NCBI GenBank assembly: GCA_021324885.1
Contig: JAJPIF010000011.1
Location: 281,598-345,597, forward strand
Length of the DNA stretch: 64,000 nt
Source: Pseudomonadota bacterium
GTDB lineage: Bacteria; Desulfobacterota; Binatia; Binatales; Binataceae
Direction: 5' to 3'
Shown here: piece by piece, positions 7,218 to 19,419 of the stretch
How the letters are laid out: every line of letters begins with the position of its first letter
How positions within the stretch are numbered: position 1 is the first letter of the stretch
The notes under the pieces: model-generated
Told to the model about the DNA's origin: nothing
Seen by the model: the letters and a program-made list of their open reading frames with translations, nothing else
The model's database searches: none
Program-made: the position numbers and the translations under genes

Positions 7218-8885
7218 ATGGCTGTAGACCTGTTGATTCGCAATGGCCTGGTGGTTGATGGTACCGGCGGCCCCGCTTATCGCGCCGATATCGCCGTACA
7301 GCAGGGATATATCGCTGAAATCGGCAAGGTCAGCGAAACGGCGCGCCGCACCATCGACGCCTCTGACCTGATCGTGGCGCCCGGATTTATCGATCCGCAC
7401 ACCCACTACGATGCCCAGATCTGCTGGGATCCTCTGGTTAGCTGCTCGTCATGGCATGGCGTAACCACCGTCATCATGGGCAATTGCGGGGTTGGCCTGG
7501 CGCCCTGCAGACCGCAGTCGCGCGAAGTCGCCACCTGGGACCTGGTTAACGTTGAATCGATCCCGTTCGACGTCTTGAACAAGGGCATAAAGTGGGAATG
7601 GGAGACGTTTCCGCAGTTCATGGACGCGGCGCAGCGGCGCGGCAGCGGGCTTAACCTGGGTTTCCTGGCACCGCTGACGCCGCTGCGCCATTACGTGATG
7701 GGCGGCGAGTCGAATGAACGCGCGGCCACCACCGCCGAAACGGCGCAGATCCGGGCTTTGATTAAAGAAGCCGTCGCCGCCGGCGCGATGGGTTTTTCCA
7801 CCAGCCAGGTGCCCAATCATATCGGCTATCAGGGCAAGCCGCTGGGCAGCAGGCTGGCCAGCCGCGAGGAGTTGCGCGAATACTGCAGCGTGCTCAAGGA
7901 ACTGGGCAAGGGCGTGGTTGAAATCGCGCCGCGCACCGGAGGAGCCAGCGAAGAGGATTTCCAGACCCTGGAAACCATGCTCGAAGCCAGCGGTGGGCGT
8001 GTGACCTGGCTGGCGATTATCAAGCGCTATGACATCCCCGACGCTCACATCCGGCTGATCAACCGCCTGGAGCCGCTGGTGGCGCGCGGCGGACGTCCCC
8101 AACTGCTCGCCGTTCCGCTGATCGGCGACATCGACCTGCGCTCGCCCTTCATGTTCTCGCCCTATCCGTGCTGGAATGCGGCCTTCAACCAGCCGCCCGA
8201 GGTGCAAAAGCGCTTGTATCGCGATCCGCTCTTCCGCCAGAAATTTCATGAGGAACTCAAGACCCATCGCAACTGGCATGGCAACCTGAACATGGTGTGG
8301 GTCAACGAGACCGCCAGCGCGCAGCATCAGCCGCTGATCGGCAAGTCGGTGGCGGAGATTGCGGCGCAGCGCAATCGCGACCCGCTCGACACGCTGCTCG
8401 ATTTGGCGCTCGAGGCCGACCTCGATATGCGTTTTTCCGCTGCCCGCTTTGAGGTCGCCGATGAATTGCTGGGCGATCCGCGTGTGATGTTGGGATTGTC
8501 CGACGGCGGTGCGCATGTCGATCTGTTCTGCGACGCCGGTTATTGCACGGAGTTGCTTGGCAAATGGGTGCGCGAAAAACAGCGCCTCACTCTGGAGCTG
8601 GCTGTTAAAAGGATCACGTCGGAACCGGCGGACTTCTTTGGCCTCAGGGACCGTGGCCGGTTGCTGCCTGGGATGGCGGCCGACTTTGCGATCTTCGACT
8701 TCAACACCGTCGGCTCGGATGCGCAGCGCCCTGAGGTCCGCTTCGATTTGCCCGGGGGAGGCCGCCGCGTCGTGGTGCCTGCCACAGGGATGGAATACTC
8801 GGTAGTCAACGGTCAGGTACTTTACGAACATGGCAAAGCCAACGACTGCCTGCCGGGCAAAGTCCTGCGCTCATCGGCGGCCTGA
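7218..8885 (+). CDS. N-acyl-D-amino-acid deacylase-like amidohydrolase
   Basis: The 555-residue protein belongs to the D-aminoacylase branch of the metal-dependent amidohydrolases. The N-terminal small beta domain is followed by PGFIDPHTHYDAQ with the HxH metal ligands, and MGNCGVGLAP has the cysteine ligand typical of this branch. SDGGAHVD near residue 430 supplies a conserved aspartate. The C-terminal LRDRGRLLPGMAADFAIFD segment closes the composite barrel. Substrates of family members include N-acyl-D-amino acids and hydantoin-like compounds, and the one used here cannot be read from sequence. The ATG at 7218 has AAGGAG eight bases upstream. A hairpin with a short T-run follows the stop. 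Confidence 0.88.
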   Translation: MAVDLLIRNGLVVDGTGGPAYRADIAVQQGYIAEIGKVSETARRTIDASDLIVAPGFIDPHTHYDAQICWDPLVSCSSWHGVTTVIMGNCGVGLAPCRPQSREVATWDLVNVESIPFDVLNKGIKWEWETFPQFMDAAQRRGSGLNLGFLAPLTPLRHYVMGGESNERAATTAETAQIRALIKEAVAAGAMGFSTSQVPNHIGYQGKPLGSRLASREELREYCSVLKELGKGVVEIAPRTGGASEEDFQTLETMLEASGGRVTWLAIIKRYDIPDAHIRLINRLEPLVARGGRPQLLAVPLIGDIDLRSPFMFSPYPCWNAAFNQPPEVQKRLYRDPLFRQKFHEELKTHRNWHGNLNMVWVNETASAQHQPLIGKSVAEIAAQRNRDPLDTLLDLALEADLDMRFSAARFEVADELLGDPRVMLGLSDGGAHVDLFCDAGYCTELLGKWVREKQRLTLELAVKRITSEPADFFGLRDRGRLLPGMAADFAIFDFNTVGSDAQRPEVRFDLPGGGRRVVVPATGMEYSVVNGQVLYEHGKANDCLPGKVLRSSAA

Positions 8886-8902
8886 CACCTGACCTCGAAG
8901 CT

Positions 8903-8934
8903 CCCTTTCCCCGCTGGGGAAGGGCTGCGGTTTT
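8903..8934 (+). terminator. Putative terminator after the D-aminoacylase-like gene
   Basis: The arms CCCTTTCCCC (8903-8912) and GGGGAAGGG (8916-8924) pair with one bulged T around a three-base loop. TTTT follows at 8931-8934 after six intervening bases. The spacing is loose for an intrinsic terminator. It would separate the amidohydrolase from the ATPase operon. Confidence 0.4.
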
Positions 8935-8985
8935 GGTGTCTTCCAATTGGCTCGATCGGAGACATCTGAGCACCGGCCGTTGTGA

Positions 8986-10521
<1,536 letters not shown>

Positions 10522-10523
10522 AG

Positions 10524-10961
10524 ATGCGGTTGATCATCACCACGCCGGTAGCGGTGGTCGCGGACGTCAACGACGTCGTGCATGTGCGCGCGGAAGACGA
10601 GACTGGCTCTTTCGGAATTCTGGAACATCATGACGAATTCCTTACCGCATTGAGCGTCTCAGTGGTGAGCTGGCGCCGCGCGGACGGCAGCGAGGCGCAT
10701 TGCGCGGTCCGAGGCGGCTTGCTGTCGGTTTCAGGCGGCAAGGAAGTCGCAATCGCAACGCGCCAGGCAATCGTCAGCGATAATCTGGAACAGCTGGCCG
10801 ACAAGGTGGTCGCCGAACTCAAACGCAGCGCCGAGCAGGAAGAAGCCGCATGGACCCATTCGGCGCGGATGCGTCTGCGCGTGCTGCGCGAGCTTTCGCG
10901 CTCGGCCGCGGCGACTGACGGCGCCCGCCCGCGCCATCCCTTTGGCGGCGAAGAGCCATGA
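10524..10961 (+). CDS. atpC: N-type ATPase subunit epsilon
   Basis: The 145-residue central-stalk subunit has the N-terminal beta-sandwich (about 1-85) with GSFGILEHHDEFLTAL, the equivalent of the G-x-hydrophobic-G-I-x-x-x-H motif of epsilon subunits. A short helical C-terminal part follows (about 86-130). The gene starts two bases after the beta stop and its end overlaps the AtpQ start by four bases, which indicates translational coupling. In the assembled enzyme epsilon links gamma to the c-ring. The C-terminal tail is rich in Ala, Arg and Pro and is probably disordered. Confidence 0.88.
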   Translation: MRLIITTPVAVVADVNDVVHVRAEDETGSFGILEHHDEFLTALSVSVVSWRRADGSEAHCAVRGGLLSVSGGKEVAIATRQAIVSDNLEQLADKVVAELKRSAEQEEAAWTHSARMRLRVLRELSRSAAATDGARPRHPFGGEEP

Positions 10962-11314
10962 CCCCCGCGCCCTCACATCCGAAAAAGCCCCCTCCGCCGC
11001 GGTCGGCCGCTGAATTGCGTTCGGACAACCTTCAGCGTCAGGCGCGCTTGCGGGGCCAGCGGCGCGCGCGATTCGAGCGCGAGGGCGAACGGCCAATCGG
11101 CAGGAATCTGGCGCTGATGGGCTCGCTCGGTTGGCTGATCGTGATCCCAACGCTGGCCGGAATCGCCGCCGGTGTCTGGCTGGATCGGACCTTCGCGACC
11201 GGCGTGTTCTGGAGTGGCGCGCTGCTGACTGCCGGTTTGGCACTGGGATGCTGGCTGGCCTGGCAACGGGTGATGGAGGAGCAGAAAGACAAATGGAAGA
11301 AGCCGTCAAAATAG
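10958..11314 (+). CDS. atpQ: AtpQ (AtpI-like) membrane protein of N-ATPase
   Basis: The protein has 118 residues. A positively charged, proline-rich N-terminus (about 1-48) is followed by two transmembrane helices (about 50-70 and 82-100) separated by a short loop, and by a basic tail. AtpI-like proteins of this type occupy this position in every described N-ATPase operon and are thought to help assemble the c-ring or supply magnesium. It overlaps epsilon by four bases and AtpR by 22 bases. Sequence similarity between AtpQ proteins is low, so the identification rests on topology and position. Confidence 0.82.
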   Translation: MTPAPSHPKKPPPPRSAAELRSDNLQRQARLRGQRRARFEREGERPIGRNLALMGSLGWLIVIPTLAGIAAGVWLDRTFATGVFWSGALLTAGLALGCWLAWQRVMEEQKDKWKKPSK

Positions 11315-11562
11315 CGATTTTTCTGCTCGGTGGTCTGCTCGCCGGCTGCGTCCATTTCGCGCTGCTGCGCCGCAACATCGATTTGATTATCGCGGGAAAA
11401 TCCGCGCTGGTTGCGGTTTTGGTGACGGTCGGGAGACTGGCGCTTACAATCGCGGTCTTTGCTGTGGCCACTGTCCTCTTCGGTGTCGGGGTGCTGTGGA
11501 TGCTGGCGGGATTCCTTGCCGCTCGTTTCGCCGCGGTCCAAATTGTGCGCGCGAGGGCTTAG
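11293..11562 (+). CDS. atpR: AtpR membrane protein of N-ATPase
   Basis: The predicted protein has 89 residues and three hydrophobic helices (about 5-24, 34-58, 60-80). It starts inside the 3' end of the AtpQ gene, with a GGAGGAGCAG ribosome-binding region 8-17 bases upstream. The LLRRNIDLIIAGKSALVAVL region has basic residues between the first two helices. AtpR is found only in N-ATPase operons and its arginines have been proposed to contact the c-subunit carboxylates. The gene ends directly before the a-subunit start (TAG then ATG). The call depends strongly on operon order. Confidence 0.82.
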   Translation: MEEAVKIAIFLLGGLLAGCVHFALLRRNIDLIIAGKSALVAVLVTVGRLALTIAVFAVATVLFGVGVLWMLAGFLAARFAAVQIVRARA

Positions 11563-12231
11563 ATGCGATCTCCGTTGCAGACGCCGATCGTCTTTTGCGC
11601 CGGACCCATCCCGATTACCGAGCCGGTCGTCGTGACCTGGGGAATCATGTTCGTGATGGTGGCGGGTGCGTTTTTGGCGCGGCGGCGGCTGACTCTGCGG
11701 CCCGGTAATGGACAAGCGATGCTGGAGCTGGCGATCGAAACCATTCACAGGCAGCTTTCCGATGCCATGGGAGTGGACGCGACACGTTATTTCCCGCTGC
11801 TCGCGACCCTGTTTTTGTACCTGCTCGTCGCCAATCTGTGCGGGATGGTTCCGGGAATCACGCCGCCGACTGCCTTTGTGCAGACGCCCGCCGCTCTCGC
11901 GCTGATCGTTTTCTTTGCCGTCCACTATTACGGGGTGCGCAGCATGGGCCTGGCCGGATACCTGAAAAGCTTCGCCAAACCGACGGTTCTGATGCTCCCG
12001 CTCAATGTTGTCGGCCAGATTACGCGCACCTTCTCGCTGATGGTGCGGCTGTTCGGCAATATCATGAGCGGCGAATTCATGATCGGGATTATCCTGGCGT
12101 TTGCCGGATTGTTCCTGCCGATCCCGCTTTTGGCGCTCGAAATCGTGGTCGGGGTCGTGCAGGCCTACATTTTTACCGTGCTCGCCGCCGTATTTATCGC
12201 TGCCGGCGTGGGCGCGGTCGAAGCTGGATGA
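11563..12231 (+). CDS. atpB: N-type ATPase subunit a
   Basis: The 222-residue stator channel subunit forms the ion half-channels against the c-ring. Five to six hydrophobic helices are visible. The essential arginine of subunit a lies in [15 protein letters not shown], equivalent to E. coli aArg210. ANLCGMVPG and the C-terminal [19 protein letters not shown] helix are characteristic of the family. It starts directly after the AtpR stop codon. The protein is shorter than E. coli subunit a, as is usual for N-ATPases. The c gene follows after a 10-base gap holding AGGAGG. Confidence 0.92.
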   Translation: MRSPLQTPIVFCAGPIPITEPVVVTWGIMFVMVAGAFLARRRLTLRPGNGQAMLELAIETIHRQLSDAMGVDATRYFPLLATLFLYLLVANLCGMVPGITPPTAFVQTPAALALIVFFAVHYYGVRSMGLAGYLKSFAKPTVLMLPLNVVGQITRTFSLMVRLFGNIMSGEFMIGIILAFAGLFLPIPLLALEIVVGVVQAYIFTVLAAVFIAAGVGAVEAG

Positions 12232-12241
12232 GGAGGATTTG

Positions 12242-12484
12242 ATGACGGTTCAGATGATCAGCATCATTTGCGCGGCGTTTGCCGTGGCCGTGGGCTCTTT
12301 GATGCCGGCCTTTGCCGAGGGACGCGCGGTGGCTTCCGCGATGGAGGCGATTGCGCGCCAGCCCGAAGCTTCGGGCACCATCTCGCGCACACTGTTCGTG
12401 GGCCTCGCAATGATCGAAACGATGGCGATTTACTGCCTGGTGGTCGCGTTGATCGTGCTTTTCGCCAATCCGTTTTTACACTGA
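12242..12484 (+). CDS. atpE: N-type ATPase subunit c (proteolipid)
   Basis: The proteolipid has 80 residues in two helices joined by the polar loop ARQPEA. The start is set by AGGAGG five bases upstream. Helix 2 has the ion-binding Glu59 in MIETMAIY, with Thr60 and Tyr64 in place of the Na+-ligand Ser and Tyr of Ilyobacter tartaricus. Helix 1 has a second carboxylate, Glu26, where the Na+-binding Gln32 sits in Ilyobacter. Such a Glu pair is typical of N-ATPases. Thr67 of the Na+ site is Met61 here. The usual glycine-repeat packing motif of helix 1 is largely replaced by alanine, which in other c-rings goes with larger rings. Confidence 0.93.
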   Translation: MTVQMISIICAAFAVAVGSLMPAFAEGRAVASAMEAIARQPEASGTISRTLFVGLAMIETMAIYCLVVALIVLFANPFLH

Positions 12485-12491
12485 GGGCGCG

Positions 12492-13250
12492 ATGAACTGG
12501 TGGACGCTCGCCTTTCAGACCGTCAATTTTCTAATCCTGGTCTGGTTGCTTCAGTATTTCCTGTACCAGCCGGTACGGGAGATAATGGAGCGGCGCAAGC
12601 GCGAAATTGACGCCGCCTATCAACAGGCGGCGGCGGCGCAGGCGGCCGCCGATTCCGCTCGCAGGCAATACGAGGCGATGCGCGCCGAGGCGGCAAAAGC
12701 CGCTGCCCGGATGATTGATGAAGCCCGGGAGGCGGCGGAGCGCGAGCGCGACACGATTGTGCGTCAGGCGCGTAAAGATGCCGAAAATATTGCCGCTGCG
12801 GCCAGCGATCGGATTGCGCGCGAGCGCCAGACGGCCGAACTTCAGTTGCGCGAAAGGATTGCCCGCCTCGGCGTCGAGGTCGCCCGCACCCTGCTACGCC
12901 AGTCCGCCGTAAACGGCGCCACCCCGACGCTGGCCGATCGCGCGCTGCGGATGCTGGAGGAAATGCCGCCTGAGCAGCGCCGGCAGATGGCTGCCGATCT
13001 GGGCGAATCCGGACTGCAGGTGGCCAGCGCCGCTCCTCTGCCCGCGCTCCAGGCCGACGCGCTGCGCAAGCGGATCAAGGCCGTGTTCGGAGGCGAACTG
13101 CAGGTCGACTTTACCCAGGATCCGGATCTGATCGCCGGCGTCGAATTGCGTCTGCCGCACTCGGTTGTTGGATGCAGTTGGAAACAGAGCCTCGACGAGG
13201 CGCTTAAAGTGCTGTTGGAGAGCGATGGGAACGCTGCTCGACAAAGTTGA
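12492..13250 (+). CDS. atpF: N-type ATPase subunit b with delta/OSCP-like C-terminal end
   Basis: The protein has 252 residues, much longer than the usual b subunit (about 156). It has one N-terminal membrane helix (about 5-25) and a long Ala/Arg-rich coiled coil (about 30-130). A C-terminal domain ends with a [17 protein letters not shown] segment that resembles the closing part of delta/OSCP subunits. N-ATPase operons lack a separate delta gene, and no delta gene is present here, so this fused end probably takes its place at the top of F1. The 3' end overlaps the alpha start by 26 bases. Confidence 0.87.
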   Translation: MNWWTLAFQTVNFLILVWLLQYFLYQPVREIMERRKREIDAAYQQAAAAQAAADSARRQYEAMRAEAAKAAARMIDEAREAAERERDTIVRQARKDAENIAAAASDRIARERQTAELQLRERIARLGVEVARTLLRQSAVNGATPTLADRALRMLEEMPPEQRRQMAADLGESGLQVASAAPLPALQADALRKRIKAVFGGELQVDFTQDPDLIAGVELRLPHSVVGCSWKQSLDEALKVLLESDGNAARQS

Positions 13251-14796
13251 CGATTGGCTTGCGTCAGTCCCCCAACGGCTCGCTGAACTGGAGCCGCGGG
13301 CCGTGGCCGAGAGCTTCGGCAGCGTCGAAGACGTCGGTGATGGTATCGCCTGGGTCTCGGGCCTTGCCGAAACGCGCCTGGACGAGATCCTGATTTTCGA
13401 GGGGGGCGTCAGGGGAATGGCGACCGACCTGTCGCCCGACCGCGCGGGATGTTTTCTGCTCGGCGATGCGGCGCAGGTAGGGGCGGGAAGCCGTGTGCGC
13501 GGGACCGGCGCGGTGGTCCGCGTGCCCGTGGGCGAAGGCCTGCTCGGACGCATCATCGACCCGCTGGGCAATGCGCTGGATGAAGGATCGCCGATCGAAC
13601 CTGAGCGGATGGATCCGGTCGAGCAGGCCGCTCCCGCCATAATCGATCGCGACCTGGTCACGCAGCAGCTTTACACCGGGCTGACGGTGATTGACGCGAT
13701 GTTTCCAATCGGGCGGGGCCAGCGCGAGTTGATAATCGGCGACCGCAGCACCGGCAAAAGCGCAATCGGTATCGATACGATAATCAATCAGCGCGATTCC
13801 GACGTGGTTTCTGTCTATGTCGCTATCGGTCAACGGTCGTCCTCGGTGCGTCAGGCGATCGAAGCCGTGCGCAACTATGGCGCGATCAGGCGAACCATCT
13901 TCGTCGTGGCCGACGCCGACAGCCCGCCGGGACTGCAATGGCTGGCGCCGTATGCAGGCATGACCATCGCGGAATATTTTCGCGACCGCGGCGGCCACGC
14001 GCTGGTCGTAATCGATGATCTGACCAAGCATGCCGCGGTGCATCGCGAGCTGGCCCTGCTGCTGCGCCGGGCGCCGGGTCGCGAGGCCTATCCGGGCGAC
14101 ATCTTCTATATTCATGCGCGGCTGCTCGAGCGCGCCGCCAAGCTCAACGAAAAACGCGGCGGCGGCTCGCTTACGGCGCTGCCTATCGCTGAGACCCAGG
14201 CCGGAAACCTCAGCGCTTACATTCCGACCAACCTGATCTCGATTACTGACGGCCAAATCTGCCTGGATTCGAAATTGTTTTATGCCGGGCAGCACCCGGC
14301 GGTCGATGTCGGCAAGAGTGTGTCGCGGGTGGGGGGCAAAACCCAGGCCAACGCGGTGCGGGCGCTGGCCGAACCGTTGCGCCTGTCCTATGCGCAGTTC
14401 CTTGAACTGGAGAGTTTCGCGCGCTTCGGCACGATCATGGACGAGCGCACGCGGCGCGCCCTGGAGCATGGCCGCCGTCTGCGCGCGATCCTGCAGCAGG
14501 CGCAATACGCCCCGCGCCCGATCGAGATCCAGGTCGCGCAACTGCTGGCGCTCCAACAAGGGATCGTCGATCGCGTACCCCTCGCGCAGGTCCCGGCCTT
14601 CATTGCACGCCTACCGGATTGCCTGACCGCTCAGGCTGGCGAAGCGGCGGCCAGGATAAGGCAAAGCGGTGAGCTGGAGGAATCCGCGCAGTCCGCCTTG
14701 ATCGAGGCGATGAGCGCGTTGGCCGCGGAATTGGCGGTCGAGCCGAAGGAGAAGGAACAAACGCAAAGCGAGCATGAGAAAGGAACAGCAGGGTAG
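13225..14796 (+). CDS. atpA: N-type ATPase subunit alpha
   Basis: The non-catalytic nucleotide-binding subunit has 523 residues. The Walker A motif [10 protein letters not shown] and the alpha-type arginine-finger region [10 protein letters not shown] are present. The ATG at 13225 starts within the atpF 3' end, with TTGGAG upstream, giving tight coupling. The N-terminal residues 1-25 would form the helix that binds the stator. The C-terminal helical domain contains LREREAL-like regions typical of the family and ends in a Lys/Glu-rich tail. Function: with beta it forms the alternating hexamer. Confidence 0.93.
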   Translation: MGTLLDKVDDWLASVPQRLAELEPRAVAESFGSVEDVGDGIAWVSGLAETRLDEILIFEGGVRGMATDLSPDRAGCFLLGDAAQVGAGSRVRGTGAVVRVPVGEGLLGRIIDPLGNALDEGSPIEPERMDPVEQAAPAIIDRDLVTQQLYTGLTVIDAMFPIGRGQRELIIGDRSTGKSAIGIDTIINQRDSDVVSVYVAIGQRSSSVRQAIEAVRNYGAIRRTIFVVADADSPPGLQWLAPYAGMTIAEYFRDRGGHALVVIDDLTKHAAVHRELALLLRRAPGREAYPGDIFYIHARLLERAAKLNEKRGGGSLTALPIAETQAGNLSAYIPTNLISITDGQICLDSKLFYAGQHPAVDVGKSVSRVGGKTQANAVRALAEPLRLSYAQFLELESFARFGTIMDERTRRALEHGRRLRAILQQAQYAPRPIEIQVAQLLALQQGIVDRVPLAQVPAFIARLPDCLTAQAGEAAARIRQSGELEESAQSALIEAMSALAAELAVEPKEKEQTQSEHEKGTAG

Positions 14797-14805
14797 CAAT
14801 TCAGC

Positions 14806-15654
14806 GTGGAACGTTTGTCGGAAATCGAGGCGCGGATTGCCAGTTTTACTCAACTGGAGGATGTGATCGGCGTGATGCGCTCGCTGGCTGCCACGCGGGT
14901 GCAGCAGGCGCAGGATTCTTTGCCGGCGATCCGTTCGTATAGCGATACAATTGGCGCCGCTATCGCGAAGGCTGAGAGCGTTTTGCCTGCTGACGCGAAT
15001 GGCCGCGCGAACAACCATAGCGCGGTCCACGGACTGATCGTGTTCAGCGGCGAACATGGTTTTTGCGGCGCGTTCAACGAAAAGCTGATTGAATCGATCT
15101 CGGATTCGACGCCGACCACGGAGCTTTATATCGTCGGGACCCGCGGCGCGGCGCTGGCTCGGGAGCGGCGGATGGCGCTGACCTGGAGCACCCCGATGGC
15201 GACCAGTATCGGTTCGGTGCCCGGCGTCGCGCATGTGGTTGCCGAAGCCCTTTACGAGCGTTTCAGCCGCGGCGGGATGGCTGATGTGGTCATGGTCTTC
15301 GCCCGCTACGGCCGCCATGGACATTCAACCATCGAGCGCGAAGTCTTACTGCCCCTGGACCTCGGTCGCTTCCGCGGTTTTCTGACCGGGCCCGCACCCC
15401 TGAGCAATCTGGCGCCCGGCGTTTTGATCGATCGTTTGATTGGCGAATACTTATTTGCCCAACTGGTGCGCGGCGCGACCGAAAGCTTCGCCAGCGAAAA
15501 TGCCGCCCGGGTGGCCTTGACCCAGTCCGCGCGCCACGCGATCGAAGGCAAGCTGGAGAACCTCGCCGGCGAGCAGCGCCAAATCCGCCAGCAGGAAATC
15601 ACCAGCGAAATCCTCGAAGTGATCGGCGGCTCGGAAGCTCTGGCGCAGCGCTGA
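14806..15654 (+). CDS. atpG: N-type ATPase subunit gamma
   Basis: The central rotor shaft has 282 residues. The N-terminal coiled-coil helix carries EDVIGVMRSLAATRVQQA, matching the gamma pattern ending in the I-T-x-x-M-x-x-V-A equivalent. The C-terminal helix contains ASENAARVALTQSARHAIE, close to the conserved M-x-x-A-x-x-N-A region. The start is a GTG at 14806, ten bases after the alpha stop. It is the last gene of the operon, as in other N-ATPases. The 270 bases downstream hold no gene. Confidence 0.9.
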   Translation: MERLSEIEARIASFTQLEDVIGVMRSLAATRVQQAQDSLPAIRSYSDTIGAAIAKAESVLPADANGRANNHSAVHGLIVFSGEHGFCGAFNEKLIESISDSTPTTELYIVGTRGAALARERRMALTWSTPMATSIGSVPGVAHVVAEALYERFSRGGMADVVMVFARYGRHGHSTIEREVLLPLDLGRFRGFLTGPAPLSNLAPGVLIDRLIGEYLFAQLVRGATESFASENAARVALTQSARHAIEGKLENLAGEQRQIRQQEITSEILEVIGGSEALAQR

Positions 15655-15927
15655 CGCCGTGCTTCAATGCTTTTTTCGACCTTCTTCCTTGTGCGCTGTG
15701 CATCCGGTTTGCCCGGGTGGATTCGCCGTCAGGCAAATCACGTCGCGCCCGAACCTTACGGTTGACGGTGGGTGTGCGGCGATTGTTATATGGTCGCAGC
15801 AATTAGTGGTCGCTTTGCGTGCTCTCGCCGTGGAGCGGGCGTTGCTGCCCGCCGTTGTGGGCTGTCCCGCTTGCTCGCGGGCACCGACGTCCGCCCCACC
15901 GAAGGCTGAAAGGTGGATGGCGATCTG

Positions 15928-17178
15928 ATGGATGAAACTGTTAAGCAGAATCTGGCCGGTCTGCGGGTTCTGGATATCACTCAGTATATCGCCGGTCCAA
16001 CGCTGGGCCGGATGCTGGCCGACATGGGCGCCGACGTGGTCAAACTGGAAATGCCGCCAGGAGGCGAATTCTCGCGCGCCGGCAGCGTGCCGGAACCGGT
16101 CAACGGCCAGTCCCCGACTTACGTGTATTACAATCGCGGCAAGCGCAGCCTTTGTATCGACTTCAAGCGTCGGGAAGGCGCCGCGATCGTGGTCGAACTC
16201 GCCCGCCATGTCGACGTGATTATCGAGAACTACACGCCCGGCGTCCTGAGCAAGTACGGACTCTCCTATGAAGCATTCAAGGCGGTTAACCCGCGCGTGA
16301 TCATGTGCTCGGTGTCGGGCTTCGGACAGAAGGGGCCGCGCGCGCATTTTCCCGGCAACGACATGACGGGCCAGGCTTTCTCGGGCCTGCTGTCTCTGAC
16401 CGGCAACGATGACGGCACTCTGGTCTATCCGGGGATGTACCTGGCCGACGGCAGCGGCGGCGTCAACGGCGCAACCGCCGTGCTGGCGGCGTTGTACTAC
16501 CGCGATCGCACCGGAATTGGACAGTATATCGACGTGGCGCTGTACGAATGCGTTTTTCATATCCACGACATCGTGCTGATGCGCCATCTTTTCACGCACG
16601 GCGAGTTCAATCCCGCTCCCTATGGGCGCCATCGCCCGGGGGCCACCCCCTGCGGACTGTTCCCCACGCGCACCGGCTGGATTGTGCTCACCGTGCTCAA
16701 TCATTACTGGAAACAATTCACCCGGGACATCGGCAAACCGGAACTGGCCAGGGACCCGCGCTTCAACCCGCACATGACGCGATGGGAAAATCGCAAGGCG
16801 CTCGAACCTATCATCGAAGAATGGCTGCAAACGTTTGCCACCCGGGAGGACGCCTTGAAGTGGTTAAGCGACCGTCACTACCTGGCGGCGCCCGTGATGG
16901 ATCTGCGCGAGACCGTCGCGATGATTCAAAATGAAGGGCGCGGGGCGCTGCAAACGCTCGAAGTGCCAGGCTACGGCGAAGTGCCGCTGCCCAAGGTGCC
17001 GTACCTGTTTTCCGAAACCAAAGTGGAGTTCAAACCGATACTGTCGCTGCTGGGACAGGATAATCGCTCAATACTCAGTCAATGGCTCGGATACAGCGAA
17101 CAGAAGCTCGATGAGTTGCAGGCTGCAGGAATTCTTATCCAGGATCGGCAGCTGGCCGGGCCGCGCGAACCGACCTGA
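15928..17178 (+). CDS. Class III (CaiB/BaiF-type) CoA-transferase
   Basis: The protein has 416 residues. The start region LAGLRVLDITQYIAGPTLGR matches the N-terminal Rossmann part of CaiB/BaiF enzymes. The conserved aspartate that forms the acyl-enzyme anhydride lies in GNDMTGQAFSGL, and ADGSGGVNGATAVLAAL is also typical. These enzymes swap CoA between organic acids such as carnitine, formate, succinate or bile acids. The substrate cannot be assigned here. The ATG at 15928 is preferred, and an in-frame GTG at 15913 is possible. It stands alone between the ATPase operon and the convergent thiE. Confidence 0.9.
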   Translation: MDETVKQNLAGLRVLDITQYIAGPTLGRMLADMGADVVKLEMPPGGEFSRAGSVPEPVNGQSPTYVYYNRGKRSLCIDFKRREGAAIVVELARHVDVIIENYTPGVLSKYGLSYEAFKAVNPRVIMCSVSGFGQKGPRAHFPGNDMTGQAFSGLLSLTGNDDGTLVYPGMYLADGSGGVNGATAVLAALYYRDRTGIGQYIDVALYECVFHIHDIVLMRHLFTHGEFNPAPYGRHRPGATPCGLFPTRTGWIVLTVLNHYWKQFTRDIGKPELARDPRFNPHMTRWENRKALEPIIEEWLQTFATREDALKWLSDRHYLAAPVMDLRETVAMIQNEGRGALQTLEVPGYGEVPLPKVPYLFSETKVEFKPILSLLGQDNRSILSQWLGYSEQKLDELQAAGILIQDRQLAGPREPT

Positions 17179-17302
17179 AAAGCTCGGTCAGGCGATCGCG
17201 TCAAGCGCATCGTACATCCTCACTCCTTTGCGCACCGTGCAAAATTGCCGGAGAAGCGAGGGTCGCGGGCGACATTATTTTCGAGTACCCGTAATGAGTC
17301 GA

Positions 17303-17916
17303 TTATGCGGCCGCACCCAATGACAACAGGCGCTTTACCTTGGCGGGAAGATCGGGCGCGTACACCACGTCGCTGATGATGGCGACGGCGTCGGCGCCGG
17401 CGGCCAACAGTTCGGGCACTCTTGCCTCGGTGATACCGCCGATGGCGACGATTGGGATACCCACGGCGGCGCGCACCTCGCGCAGCATCGCCAGGCCTTT
17501 GCCGACCTCGGTCTGTTTGGCTCCGCCGGGATACATCGGACCAAAGCCGATATAATCCGCGCCACCTGCTTCAGCGGCGCGCGCCTGATCGACGCTGGCG
17601 GTGGAAATTCCGATAATGCGGTCGGGACCGAGCAGCTTGCGGGCCGCACGCAATGGAATATCGTTTTGTCCCAGATGGACGCCGGCGGCGCCCGCAAGCA
17701 TCGCTACGTCGATACGATCGTTGATCAGCAGCAGCGCCTGTGCGCGCCCGCACAGCTCCTGGATCTCGCGCGCCGCCTTGACGAAATCACGCGCGCAGAC
17801 CTTCTTGAGACGCAGCTGCAGCACTCGCGCGCCCGCCTCCAGCATCAATGACGCCAAATCGACCGGATCGTGTCCTGCCAACGGATCGACCATCGCGTAG
17901 AAATGTGAGGGAAGCT

Positions 17917-17920
<4 letters not shown>
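17303..17920 (-). CDS. thiE: Thiamine-phosphate synthase ThiE
   Basis: The 205-residue TIM-barrel enzyme couples the hydroxymethylpyrimidine and thiazole phosphates into thiamine phosphate. Family signatures are present: LQLRLK near the N-terminus, LLINDRIDVAMLAGAAGVHL in the middle and IGFGPMYPGGAKQT at the phosphate-binding end. GIPIVAIGGI closes the barrel. The ATG overlaps the end of the NtrC-type regulator by four bases (ATGA), so thiE translation is probably coupled to a sensor-regulator pair, an unusual partnership. No thiamine riboswitch is visible upstream. It converges with the CoA-transferase gene. Confidence 0.93.
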
Positions 17921-19408
<1,488 letters not shown>

Positions 19409-19419
<11 letters not shown>

